Shown: positions 44,877 to 57,500 of the stretch, in pieces | Layout of the letters: each line of letters starts with the position of its first letter | Position numbering within the stretch: position 1 is the first letter of the stretch | NCBI RefSeq assembly: GCF_037392515.1 | Contig: NC_090280.1 | Location: 18,540,001 to 18,604,000, forward strand | DNA: 64,000 bases | Direction: 5' to 3' | From: Haliotis asinina | Taxonomy: Eukaryota > Mollusca > Gastropoda > Lepetellida > Haliotidae | Position numbers and translations under genes: made by a program | Notes under the pieces: model-generated | Told to the model about the DNA's origin: nothing | The model's input: only the letters and a program-made list of their open reading frames with translations | Databases searched by the model: none

Positions 44877-45123
44877 CCTACAATCAGGTCGACACTCATC
44901 ATCTTTAGGCCATTTGTGGGAACCGAAACAAAACAAAAATTAAAAACCCCCAAAAACAACAGGACAACCATCATTTGTTTCACGTTAACTGAGTTTAATG
45001 TTGCAGAATCACGAATTCTTTCCTACCCACAACAAAGAAATATTTCAAGTAAAAACAGCACTGATCAGTGGGAGAGTGGATGCGGACGGAAGGTAGCTAG
45101 GCCAGTTTCGTACTGTAACCCAA

Positions 45124-45413
45124 TTAACCCTGGGAGGAACACTTTGGGACATCACACTTTTCCCAGCGTGAACCTGGATCTGTAGTGTAACACCACAAAA
45201 ATCCGGCATGAGATGGATCACGACAGAAGTTAGCAGATCCTGTGATAGTTTGGGGTATGTCAAGTCCTGGTATGGTGAACTGCGCGTCATTTTTAAATCT
45301 GTGGGTGTGTGGCTTCTGAGAATCCCATCGCTGACAGATCTTACCGCTTATGGTTGTTGATTGATTTCCAGTATAAAACGCTATTCCAGCAGGCGCCGTC
45401 CAGCAGCCAGATA
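45124..45413 (-). CDS. Exon 8: kringle domain of the minus-strand gene
   Basis: Acceptor 'TTTGACAG|TATCTGG', stop TAA at 45126-45124. Cysteines are in 'SGCW', 'KICQRW', 'NFCRDP', 'LWCYT' and 'EKCDVPKC'. The loop reads 'CRDPSHAGFLWCYT', with neither ligand-site aspartate. Confidence 0.92.
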
Positions 45414-45536
45414 CTGTCAAAGAAAACATGAAGCAGTGAAGAGAGAGACATGGCAATCATTACTGATCTTTCGTGGATAGTCCGCTGTTTGATCCCCTTT
45501 CCAGTTGTAGTCTTAGCAGCAGTAGTCGCCGTCCTC

Positions 45537-45596
<60 letters not shown>

Positions 45597-48500
45597 ACCT
45601 TTATAACCACAAATGTTAATATCAAATATAGTTACCATAGTTACAGTGTCAGTCTGCAATTATTGGACGAGAATGAGCAAGTGAATTCGACACACAATGA
45701 GGATATATCGTGTACTAAAACAATTGCCTCATCAAGGGTAATAGCTAATTGTTATCATTTCAACAGAAGTCCAAGAAGTTATAATTTTGACATTAACTAT
45801 GTTACATCCTTACTGTTGACACACTTCACTTTGACCACGGTCCAGTGCCCATCTTCCTGACACACGCTCATCATCTGTTGACCAGGGTGGGTGTCAAGAA
45901 AACCCTTCTTGCATCTGTAGTTGGCCATGGCATGAAGACCTGTTCTTCTATAGAGGACGTCTGTGCCTTCTGGAGACGTTGGAGCACCACAATGTACCTT
46001 CAGCTCGGACGTCAGGTTGGCTGTAACGTCGTAAACATGATATTGATCAGAAGTGCGTTTAGACCTACATTTAACCGCCTTCAAAATTAACATCTAACCA
46101 AAGTACCAAAAAATATTACTGAATCAAATGATTTTCAAAAGGGATCACATATGTTAATAATACTAATTAATATGGATATACAACAACTCGATTCTGTATG
46201 GACGACACGATATGGGATACACGAGAAGTGACAAGACTTCCTTGCATCTGCTCACCTGGTTTCGGATCGTATATATACATTGGCCGAAACCAGGCCTGTG
46301 AATGCTTTGGACGATGTTTTAGGTCGTGAGCAGAAGTAAATGTTCCTCGAGAATATTTCTGTACAGCTTATTGTTCATATTGCCTTCAACTACACAGAGG
46401 GGCGCTCTACCTAACACAGACTTGCCATCCCACACGTTAAATGTCGGACAGTACCTTGGGCACTGTACTTTGCTGACACAAAAGTTTTTCAGTTTGTTTG
46501 GTCTAGAATTTCAGTGTATTAGGAAACAGCCACACACACCTTTAATCCGAGGAAATCACATTGTCCCTGTTAAAATTTCTATGCAGTTAGCAGCAGTTCA
46601 ACGTTCGTTCCTTTTGTTTAGGTTTCATGATTGGCGATTGCATGCAGCTAAGTTGTAATTGTCTCCTTATAGACAGCCACAGTTCCTCTATCAATCATAT
46701 CCAGCCTTAAGGTTTCTAAATTCCTTTGTTTGTTTTCAGATACAAGAATGCCTAGACGCCTCCTGTCACCGACAGTCAATTTACCTGCACTTCCCTGGTG
46801 CTCAATGACATATCCATTTGCAATATTTTGTAATTGCTTTGATATCATAATTGTGTTGCATAGATGTTGTTAATGCACTCACGAGTCACCATGAACAACA
46901 ATGCTAAACCACATGGTTCATGTGTTGTTGGCGAATATGTTATCGCCAAAGAACGCAGAAACTACATCATGGCCCGACAGGTGTCGAAGCCGCGATTTCT
47001 CCAAACAAACGTAAGTCTGAGTTTTTACTCCAATTGAGAAAAAGCATTTTGCAGAATCAACTGAAATCGATTTTAAACATTGGAGACAATTTGAGTTTGG
47101 TAAATAGAATGCTTAAGTTCATTGGGCTTTTATTTTCATTGGGCTTTTATTTTCAAAATGCATCTGAGTGAAATAGTCATCTGTTTCAAATTGTCAAACT
47201 CGGGACCAGATCTTAAACCCATGGGGTATGTTTGGGACATAAGAGAGATCCTCCATAGCAAAATGTTGATGTATTGGACCAGTCATCCATCAGAATAGAG
47301 CCAAATATTTCGACGCCAAATTACACCCCAATGAGGAGAAGGGAATGGATGATTTTGCAGTAGGCAGGCATTCTTCGGGTATTGTGCTCGGCATTGGTAC
47401 TTGTAGAGGACTTTCTGATATTATATCTTTTGCCGTGATTGCTTGCTTAGATATGCCATTTAAATAGCATTGGAGGGTTCGTGTGTCCAGATGGTAAGTT
47501 CAGCTAAGGTTAACCTGACCCCGACAGATGTCTTTAAGGGTCCGTGGTAACTAGTAAGGAGTTAACACCGTAAACTGTAATTGAAGGATTCATTACCTAG
47601 AGCTGTCTCTATCTTCCTGAGACGAATATCTTTGTTTTTCTTGTCATTCAACAGCTTCTCTGAAACAATAAAATGAACGTAAATGTATGGACGCTAGACT
47701 TTAATAAAACTACTAGGAAAATTGTGTTCTATAATATTGGGAACATCTGTTTAAAGTGGATTCTTCGATTCTGACTATGTCGATTCCATGATTTATTTTT
47801 TATGAATCACTTTCAAATAGGATAAAACAATTTTATACTGTAATGTACACTCACAAAGGCGAATGTATCACGCACTACTGGTGGCACCTATTATGAACCA
47901 ACCCACCAGCTAGCCAGCCGACCGACCGTCCGGCTTTATATCTTGTTTGAAAGAGTCAATGATTCAACTTATGCCTGCTCATAAATATCCTTAAGTACTT
48001 GAGTCCGTGGCATGATAAAATTAGGGTATGAGATAACGTTTTGGTCATACCATGCGTTTACCAAAACCATGACGTAAAATACAGCCTTACTCCCAACTGG
48101 CTTGTAAACGTTTTTAGAGATCGCTATTTTGTCTTACACATACCTTTACATTTTCATAAATACTGAATTAATTTACCTAATCAAACCATGCATTCGTAAA
48201 GGATTCCATATTTTATTTCCATTTACCGAGAAATCTACAAAAAAGCATAAAATTTACCAACTTAAGTACTTAAACATTTTGTACAATTGTTTTGAAGACA
48301 AAAAATATTGTCAACTGCTGAATATCCCGCTTGCTCTTCATTTGTTTTATCCAGAATGTCTCCCGATTAAAGTAGTCGTGTATTAATGATGTAAGTAAAA
48401 ATGTTACTAAATATGGTAGGTTGGGTAATCCCTTTGTAATGATTCATACTATTTATATTAGCGTGTTTACGCCAGTTGACAGACATTGTGTGAAAATACT

Positions 48501-51500
48501 AGTTTTGAGAATATCTTTAAATATTAATTCATAATATGGTATTAATATATCCACTGAATTCTTGAAACACTAAAGTCACATGCTAAAAAGCCAGTTATTT
48601 ACCAAAAACATCTTACCGTGTGGTGGAAATCACAATATGGAATTCCTGCGCCAGATTGGTATCACAACGGATTCGAGAACAAAACTCAACATTGTTAGTG
48701 GCAAACTATGCCACTATAGGTACTCAACCCTGACGTCCGTTGGAATGAAATGGACAGGGAAGAGAACCACTTGGATTCTATCCACTCTTTCATTTCAACG
48801 ACCGCACAGAAATACGAAGAAATAACATTATGGTATTTGAGGAATGTTTCCAGGTACTTACTGACTTTGTTCTCGAGGTCATTGACACGTTTGTCCTTAC
48901 CTCCTGAAAATAGATATGCCATGTAGTAATGCAGGAAATATCCCAACAAGTACTTCCCCTGTGAACTCTATGATTCTATGGTCCCATATGACATGCTTGC
49001 AATAAGAAGACGCAGCTGCACAGCAACGGTTAAGGATCTTCTAAGATCCAAATATCAGAAATGATAATTAGATGCACATGTATATCGTGCAGGAAATATG
49101 CATTATCCTGTATTTTGACCAAATTAATTCCTTTTTAAATGAAATTCTGAACTCTATCCGAAAAGAACCTTTCTAATTTGATAGAGCAAGAATTTAACAT
49201 TTCAAAAAATAAAACATAATAATTGAAATTACCATGTACGTCTATTAGGAAAATTGCCTCTACATGCATTTAAAACAGTCGGGTTTGTTTTTTCTTTCCC
49301 AACATACTACAAACTAATTCAGTAAAAGCTGATTTACACACAAAACAAATATATTTTAGCTGCAATTATCAGTATACACCGAGAAGTGTTTATTCAATAC
49401 AATGCACTCAAATCATCTGATTTATTCCAAAATCTTGTTATACAACAGAATTTGTATTTGGGTAGAAGTGCAATTTAATTGTATACTTTTAGCGTGAGAG
49501 GAATAGTTATGAGAGGTAAAAATTCTGTCTATTCAGCATAATGTTTCATTATCATTATATGTTTTTATCATTATCACAAGTATTGTTGTGACAATTGGAG
49601 CAGGTTTAGTCGATCGTGATTATTTAACGAAACTGAGCAGAAGCCAACCATATCTTATATATGTTACTGTCAAATTTTGAAATCAGTCATTTCGCGAAAG
49701 GAAGAAAAAATCAGTGATTTCATGAATGAATTTAAGCGCCTGTTGCACTTCAGCTTGGCTATGAAACATTTACAGCTAAGTGCGTGTCTGTGTGTTGGTG
49801 TCTACTAGTACTCAACAGAACTTCATGAATATATATTTTGACCTAAAATAGGTTGCATTCTTACTGTTGACACATTTCACGCTGACCATGCTCCATTGCC
49901 CATCATTCTGACAAAAGCTCATCATCTGTTGACCAGGGTGGTTGTTAAAGAAACCCTCCTTGCATTCGTAGTTGGCCATGGCATTAAGACCTGTTGAAGT
50001 GTAGGCAACGTCTGCGCCTTCTGCAGGAGGTGGAGAACCACAATCTACACCCGACTCAAATACGAGACTTGCTGTAATGTAAACATACATAAATACTCTT
50101 CGAAGGTACAATCTGCATTTGACAAAGAGGATTTGTTATGATTGAGGATATGAGCACAATGTGAGACGGATTCCTGATGATATTTATTTTAACCACTTAA
50201 TACAGTAAAAGATTGAACAAGATGAATAGGTGGAGTGGGATTAAATTCCTTCTGGTGAATTCATTGAGCTATGGAAGCATATGAAAACACAACATTTACA
50301 GTTGTTGAAGTAATGTTCAATACAATTTGGTCGAGGAGTTCTGTTATTTTGTCTCTGATACTCTCTACTTACATTATCTTAAACTCCTAGACGGCGCTTT
50401 CAGGTTAAAAAACTAACACAAAATTCAAAGTTAGTTAATTCTAAACATAGGCATTCAAAGGTACGTTAAAAAGCAATGTCTCTCCAGTATTTTGATCTTC
50501 ATAAATGACCGCTCACAAACGAATATAGATAGTACTGTCTGGGTTAATCCCCTACCATTGCTAAATCCCCGGAACCAGATCTCGTAACGTCTTATATCGA
50601 CAAACCATTCCAAACGTCTCTGTCTTTTTAAAATTGCCAGGGTATTAACTCAAGAGCAAGAACATCTTTGTTTTGATATTTGAGTTCACTTGCCATGCGT
50701 CTGTCCTTTCAAACAACTACCAGACACAACTAAGAAAGCATCCATAGGAAAATCGATCACGAGTCTTTGGCGTGACAAGCAAGCACTTTAAGTACTAGGC
50801 TATTCCGTCGTCCACCCAAACGTGGATGCCTGAACAAAACAACTCCTTCCCGATGAAAGGACGATTTCATTAAAAATTCAACTGACAAAACTGTATGAGT
50901 GGGCGTGTCAAGATGTCCTAAATATCACAAGGCAGTATCTAACAGCAATGGTAAACAGCATCGTGCTCGTGCGGTCCGTGATTGTTTCACCTCCAGAGAT
51001 GGAAGCACCACTACCCCTGGAGTTGTGCAGATAGATAAAGTGAGGTTTGGCTGAGTTCCCTTGACGTGGGTCCTAATGTGTTTATACTGGCGGTGCGTTA
51101 CTTTTTCTGTGTTTATATTTGTTGTTCTAGTATAGTTAACAGGATTTTGGTCCATCTTTCTCCCTTCTCCCACCCTCCACCTCTACCACATCGGATATGC
51201 GCAAGTGTTTAAGAGATTTTAAAGATACATTACCTAAGGCTGCCTTCATGGTCCGGTGACGAATATCTTTGCTTCTGTGGTCATTTAACAGACTCTCTGT
51301 AACAAAAAGGATGACAGGACTCTCACGTGCATTCCTTCGTCATTGGAAACATCTCCTTAATGTGAATAATCTTCGTCTATTCCGACTCTATCATTTGCAT
51401 GTCCTTAGAAATTACATGAAAGCTGACAACACTATGATATCATGTATTTACACGAAGGATAAAGTGTCCCGTTCAACTGGTGGCACAGTCAGCTATATGG

Positions 51501-54500
51501 TGGCATTACTATGAAATTTTCATAGAAAAAAGACAGGAATAATGCATTCTTTAAACTTTGGATCACATTCCTCGATTCCAACGATATATATTTCCAGTGT
51601 GGCAGAGGTTTTGGTATTTCGCAACGGTGGATTCCTTCGTTCCTATGAAAAATGATTTTACAATGATATTTCAATCAAAACATCAACATACTATAATTAC
51701 CTTGGTATTCTATTTTCTACTCGGCTGTCCTGGACAAAGTGCACACAAACTCTAGTAGGTAAGGCCAGTAAGGCACTTTTCTCTCTGAAGGTCTTATTTA
51801 ATAAATACCCTAACATGCCTGTAAAGTTAATGTTCAAATTATTTGATAGCAAAGTTAAACCAGTGTTATTATACGGCTCCGAAATCTGGGGATTTGAGGA
51901 AAGGAAATCGATCGAAATGTTTCATACTAATTTCTGTAAATATGTTGTTGGTGTTGGAAAACATGTCTCCAGTAATGGTATTTTAGCAGAATGTGGTAGA
52001 TTAAATATTTATGTGGATTACTACTAAAGGTGTATCATGTAATGGTGTAAATTGTTAAGGGCGTCTAAGGATCGTTACCCCAAACAGTGTTATTTACTTA
52101 TGAAGAAATTAGATTCAGCTGGTCGAGTGACTTGGGCGACATCAGTTAAATATCTTTTAAATGCTCATGGCTTCGGGTATGTATGGTATAGTCAGGATGT
52201 TGGTGATATTCCCCATTCCATTTCCCTTTTTAGGAAAAGACTTCTTGATTGTGATAAGCAACGTATTCTCGGTAATATCAGAGAATCTGCCCATTTAGGA
52301 TACCTTAAAGAAGTTAAGTCATTGTTAAATACTGAACATTATGTCTCTTCCATCAATCAAATAGTTATCAGAAGAAATGTATGTTTGCTCAGATTACATT
52401 CACTTCCTTTGAGATGTAATATTCGAGATAATAATTTTGATAAGATATGTAAAATGTGTGACTGTGGCTCAAAAGAAGATGAAATTCACTTCATGTTTGA
52501 ATGCAAAGCATATGATTTTATTAGGGATAGGTATTTTCCATATTCTAGAATGGATAGCAAACAGACTAAATATTTTTGTTTCATAAGTAGTACTTGTATC
52601 CACACACTGTCTAACGGTTCAAAATATATTACAGAAGCCCTTACTTTTAGAAATTCCATTACATCCTCTGCTACAAGTTAACTCAATTCCGTCTATGTAA
52701 TTTGCTACTCTTTATGTTGTAAATTGTTTTCCTTATTGTACATGGGCCAACAGCCTACAAAACCGAGATAAAGAAACTGAAAATCTTTCCAGTGTGTGAA
52801 ACGCCTATAAATCCCAAGAAGCCCACAGGGCTGATAACTGAAACATCTTGCTGGCCCTGGTAACATATAACCAGAGTCGTAATCCGATGGCAGTTTTGCC
52901 GAAAATGCGTCTGAAAGGATCGAAACCTTCACGCCCCTCTTTAAAAAGACAGCGACGGTCGCGCTAGAGCCATGCGTGGATGTGACACTGACCTCGCCAG
53001 ACCTAGACCCGATGGTTTAAACGTAGGCTTAATATTTGGCTACGACATGCTGGGGTTGTGGGTATGCCATGAATTCGTCGAAGTAGATTAAGGAGTGCGG
53101 GGCGGCGCTTGGGGTTCGAATCACCAGGCAGAATCGAATGGCCGTATTGCTATTTTGCCCACGGGATGTAGATATTCTAAGAGCCATGTTTGGAAATTCA
53201 AAGTTAGCTTTCGTTGATAATAGTACTAGACATCTTCATGCCCGTTTGCGCTTAGACAGGACCCAGTCGTAAACATGGCCACGAGAGGGGTACGAGGCGC
53301 CATCCGGCTTGGCGGAATGACACGGGTAGTTACGAATGCCCGTAAGCGCTGACGACACGTGATCGTCGATCGTGTTCAGATAACTTTGCCCAGCCCCCGG
53401 ATCTGGTCGTGTTTTAAAGCTTTCGCTGGAGCCGACGTGAGATGAATTTAAGTGTGATTCCTGCCAGCCCCAACCCCAAGGCGGCTATTTCCATTCCCAG
53501 GACAACGTGGGCGGCCACGGTGGTAGACGACAACCTGACACCTGACACGCCCAATCCCATGTAGTCGGTCACGAGGGCTTTATCGACCCCATCAATCACA
53601 TAAGTCACCCTACAGTACTTCTTGTGTAATCCCACTTGCAGGTCGTGTTTCGTTGCATTTGGTGTTTCATGTCACTAATCTGGTGCAAACGAAATCCGTC
53701 CACGGTTTTAAGCGTTTAAGTCATGGCCGGTTACAATCCCATGCCGAGTATAATGTCAGTAATAATAATCTTTAATTGGTACTCGGTCAGTTGTGGATGA
53801 ATGTACTTTAAGCTGATGAAGAGTGTATGCTCGGATAAATGAATGTAGTCGAGTGAAAGGCTGTAGAAAACCGTGCCCCCTCGTGGCTTGTGGTGGGAAC
53901 TCTTCCTGGTTGTGTGTATATACGACAAATCCATGCCAGCATATTTTTAACCCATTTAGAATTGGTACCTCTTGTGCGGGGTCATCTCTCAGAAATACGT
54001 CAATAATAAGTGTAGAACCTGATATCACTTTGATCAACGTTTCTGGGATTTCATAATTATTTTTTTTAATTATATTGTTTTAATCGCATCAGTTTATTCG
54101 GGTTCCGGACTAACATATCACCTGTTTGATCAGATAATGTTGATAGGTACACCGTTTTGTTTTTGTTTTTTTGTTGTTTTTTTTGTTGTTTTTTTTTTTT
54201 TGTTGAATGAAATACAACTGTCCAGTTGACCCCCATTATTTTCTAGTTCGATTAGCATCATCCATGATGATATAGGGGTAGGTCAAGACCAGATTAATAA
54301 TGCAGTTCCATTCGGTGATGACTTCTTGTCGCCTGTACACGTTGTAAGTGCACGAGGTCCCTCGGTGTCTCCGAGATTGGATAACGAGATGGTGGCGCTT
54401 TGATTCATGTTCAACACACTGATGGGAAGATTATATGTAATTGATTTCCCTTCAATCGCTGTTCGATGTTTTAGAGACCGATCGAGCTGAGATCTTCATC

Positions 54501-57500
54501 CAGGTGAATAGTCCAGATCCTGGTTGTAGAATGAACAGGAAAAAAATGGTCAAGGACACTCACTCGTATCCGTTGCATTATAAGTGCGGGAGGTACAAGG
54601 TGTTTTCCTTGCAGGGCAGATCAATCCCTCGCTGTCCCCGAGATAGCCGCGTGTGACGTTGAGATGATGGTTCATCGTGGACTACGTCCATTACGAAATA
54701 GTTTCCAATTGGTTTTCCGATAATTTATCGGACGTCCACTTAACCCCCGTGAGATGGATGTTGCTGGATACGAAAATTTTATGGAGAGAGATTGTGTCTT
54801 CCACGGTCACACCCCTTCCACCTCCACCCTGCAGCCTGGTGTAGGAATCGACCTTCACCCACACGTAAACGTAGCAAGTGTGGTACTGTTGTTTAGTTCA
54901 CCGGGTTTTGATCCCTTTCACGATTTCGACATTGCTGACTGATGGTTTCCCAAGGTAGACTTGGATGACCAGCGTGGAATTCGCCAACATATTTTCCAGG
55001 ACGTCAACCACGTTGTCAAATTCTGACACCACTTGAAATCCGTTTTGCGTCCCTGGTTCACTTGAGAGCGTTTGGGGTATTTTACGTGAAACTATGTTAA
55101 CGACCATGCTCCGGTTTTACGTCGGGGCGTAAGCCAAGAGCAACGTTGCATTGTTGACGTCTTTGTTTTCCGTGAATATGTACGGAGACCCCAGTGTGAG
55201 GTTGGGAATCAAATCGATCTTAGAGAACACAAACATCCATCGGTTGTTGGTGGTGAAGATAAGCGTGTATGGCTTGTCTCGAGTGACGACATCCTCTCGA
55301 CGTCGTCCAGGTCGCATGCCGCTGAACGCCATGGCTATCGTCCATTCGTCCTCATCGCTGTGGAGGAGGTCGTACTGCGCGTGGCTGTTCGCTCCTCCAA
55401 CGTCGACGACATCGCCTAGGACGCTTAAGCTGTCGGATCTACTGCCGTCGGCGGGAACTTCGATGTGTTTGTAAATGCCGGGTATACAGTTTGCCCTCGA
55501 TGCCGGGTTCATCGAAGCCGCTCCTGTCCTCGATGTGAGAGATCGCCAGGTTGGTGCATTTTCTCGGGTTGGCGCATTTTTTTACCGTTCCTGGCTAGCT
55601 ATTCTCGAAACATTCGTACCCTACGAACTTCTTAAGCCCATACTTAACAAATTGGCCACGATCAAAGTTAAGAATTCTTAGGGCTACGAACGTTTCGAGA
55701 AAAACGGCCCTGGACCCGAAGACTGAGTCATGGTTTGTTTGATAATGGTGGTAGAACCTACACCAAAACGTTGATCTCACAGCAATAAAGAAGTTGTTCA
55801 TCTATATATTGTCATCCTACGTTACTGTACGCAGCAAACCATGGTATGGAACTGAAGAATGTGTGTGATACGGGCTGGCATTACAACTGATTCGGAAGAC
55901 ATCGTTCAGAAATCGAATTGTAACCGCATTATATTGACTAGCCCTTACAAAGTAGTGCTGGGCATTGGCAAAATTTTCATATATTGTGATGCTTTGATGT
56001 ATTGCAATATGTATTCCAAAATATTGTGAAAGTGTAACACATGGTTTAAGGGAAAGAAATTGCTGTCTCCTTTCTTATGAAATAATGCCACTGGCTACTG
56101 GTAGGGTTCAGATGTGACTGTGCAAAAGATCAACTTAAAATGCTTCCAACCTAACGAGTTTGCTTTAAAGTTTAGAACTCGAGACAAAGCATCTGCAGCG
56201 GTGACCGCACTTTTGGTTTGTTTATACCGACAACGAGTTCCCGTATCAATCAATATATTTATTTTTATGATTTGAAAGTGCAATTATATGACCAATAAAC
56301 GTTCTAAAATCTCTTAACCGGTATTATAGACCACCCTGCTACAACGTCGGTAATACTGAGATGCCAATCGACCTTGTCGTCCATTGAGATTTAACAGCTT
56401 GACCATGAAACATAATGGTATACGAAAAACAGTGTGCAAGTACTTACCAACTTTGTTCTCGAGTTCATTAATACGGTGGTCTCTGTTTTCTAAAAACAAA
56501 GAATTTGCCAGTTACCTCCCTAAGAATTATTATTTTTGTCTCTAAAAGTCTATTCTACAGTAACAGTTACGCCTGTTGTCACAATAAATCAGATGGATAT
56601 ATACACATATACATTAACAATACTTCTTATATATGACGGTGGAAAATGAAAATAAGAACTAAAATTGTTTAAACATAACATCATTTTATATTATTGCGTA
56701 GCTTGGAAGCAAAACCAAAATCGTAATCCGCTCTGACACATCAATTATTAAAATAACTGTTGACCTATTTTTAGTGATCGCTTCAGTTAGATCTTTTTTT
56801 TTCAAACAAAACCTTATTGTTAGCTAGGGGTAGCTTTAGATCCTGATCGCCAGCCATCATGATGTGGCATGAATCAGCATAAGGAAGGAATTGTGGTAGC
56901 TTCAAACACCACGTTCCCTGCGTATGACCACACAGTTAGCTGACAACAACCCTCAACAGCAGCCAGATCACCACGAGTGGGTGAATGAGTGAGTGACTGA
57001 GTTGATATTTAACATCACATCGGCAGTATTTCAGCCATATCGTGACGGGAACAAAACACTAAAATGGAATACATGTGTGTTATAAAAACTTGTCCACAAA
57101 GGACAGTAAAACAACTAGAATGTCACAGAAAAGAATGTAAAACTAGTACCTATATACCTAAAACAATTTATCTATAGAGGACAATACAATATAAAACTGT
57201 GCTACAGATTGCAAACAACAAATTCTACCATGAAGTCGATTTCCTGTAAAAACCAATGATTAAATGAGAACTAACAGTTGTTAGATCCTTGATAGTTTTG
57301 ACATTGAAATGCTTATCCCTTGTGATGGAGAATAGATCACCATGAGCTGACAGCTTACAACCATAGCCAGGTCACCATCAGCTGACAACAACTTACAACC
57401 GTGGACAGGTCGCCATCAGCTGACAACTTTCAATCGTAGCCAGTTCACCATCAGCTGACAACAACTTACAACCGTAGACAGGTCACCATCAGCTGACAAC

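Noticed and set aside
45341-45860. Long poly-Thr and poly-Val open frames
   Set aside because: They are translations of the (TAG)n/(CTA)n microsatellite in an intron.
48129-48386. 85-codon plus-strand frame
   Set aside because: AT-rich Tyr/Ile/Leu-rich translation typical of random AT-rich intron sequence.
45124-50071. Minus-strand exons as two separate genes
   Set aside because: The second set has no promoter or signal exon and the first has no kringle or stop; the joint frame is open in phase 1, so one gene is simpler, though not proven.
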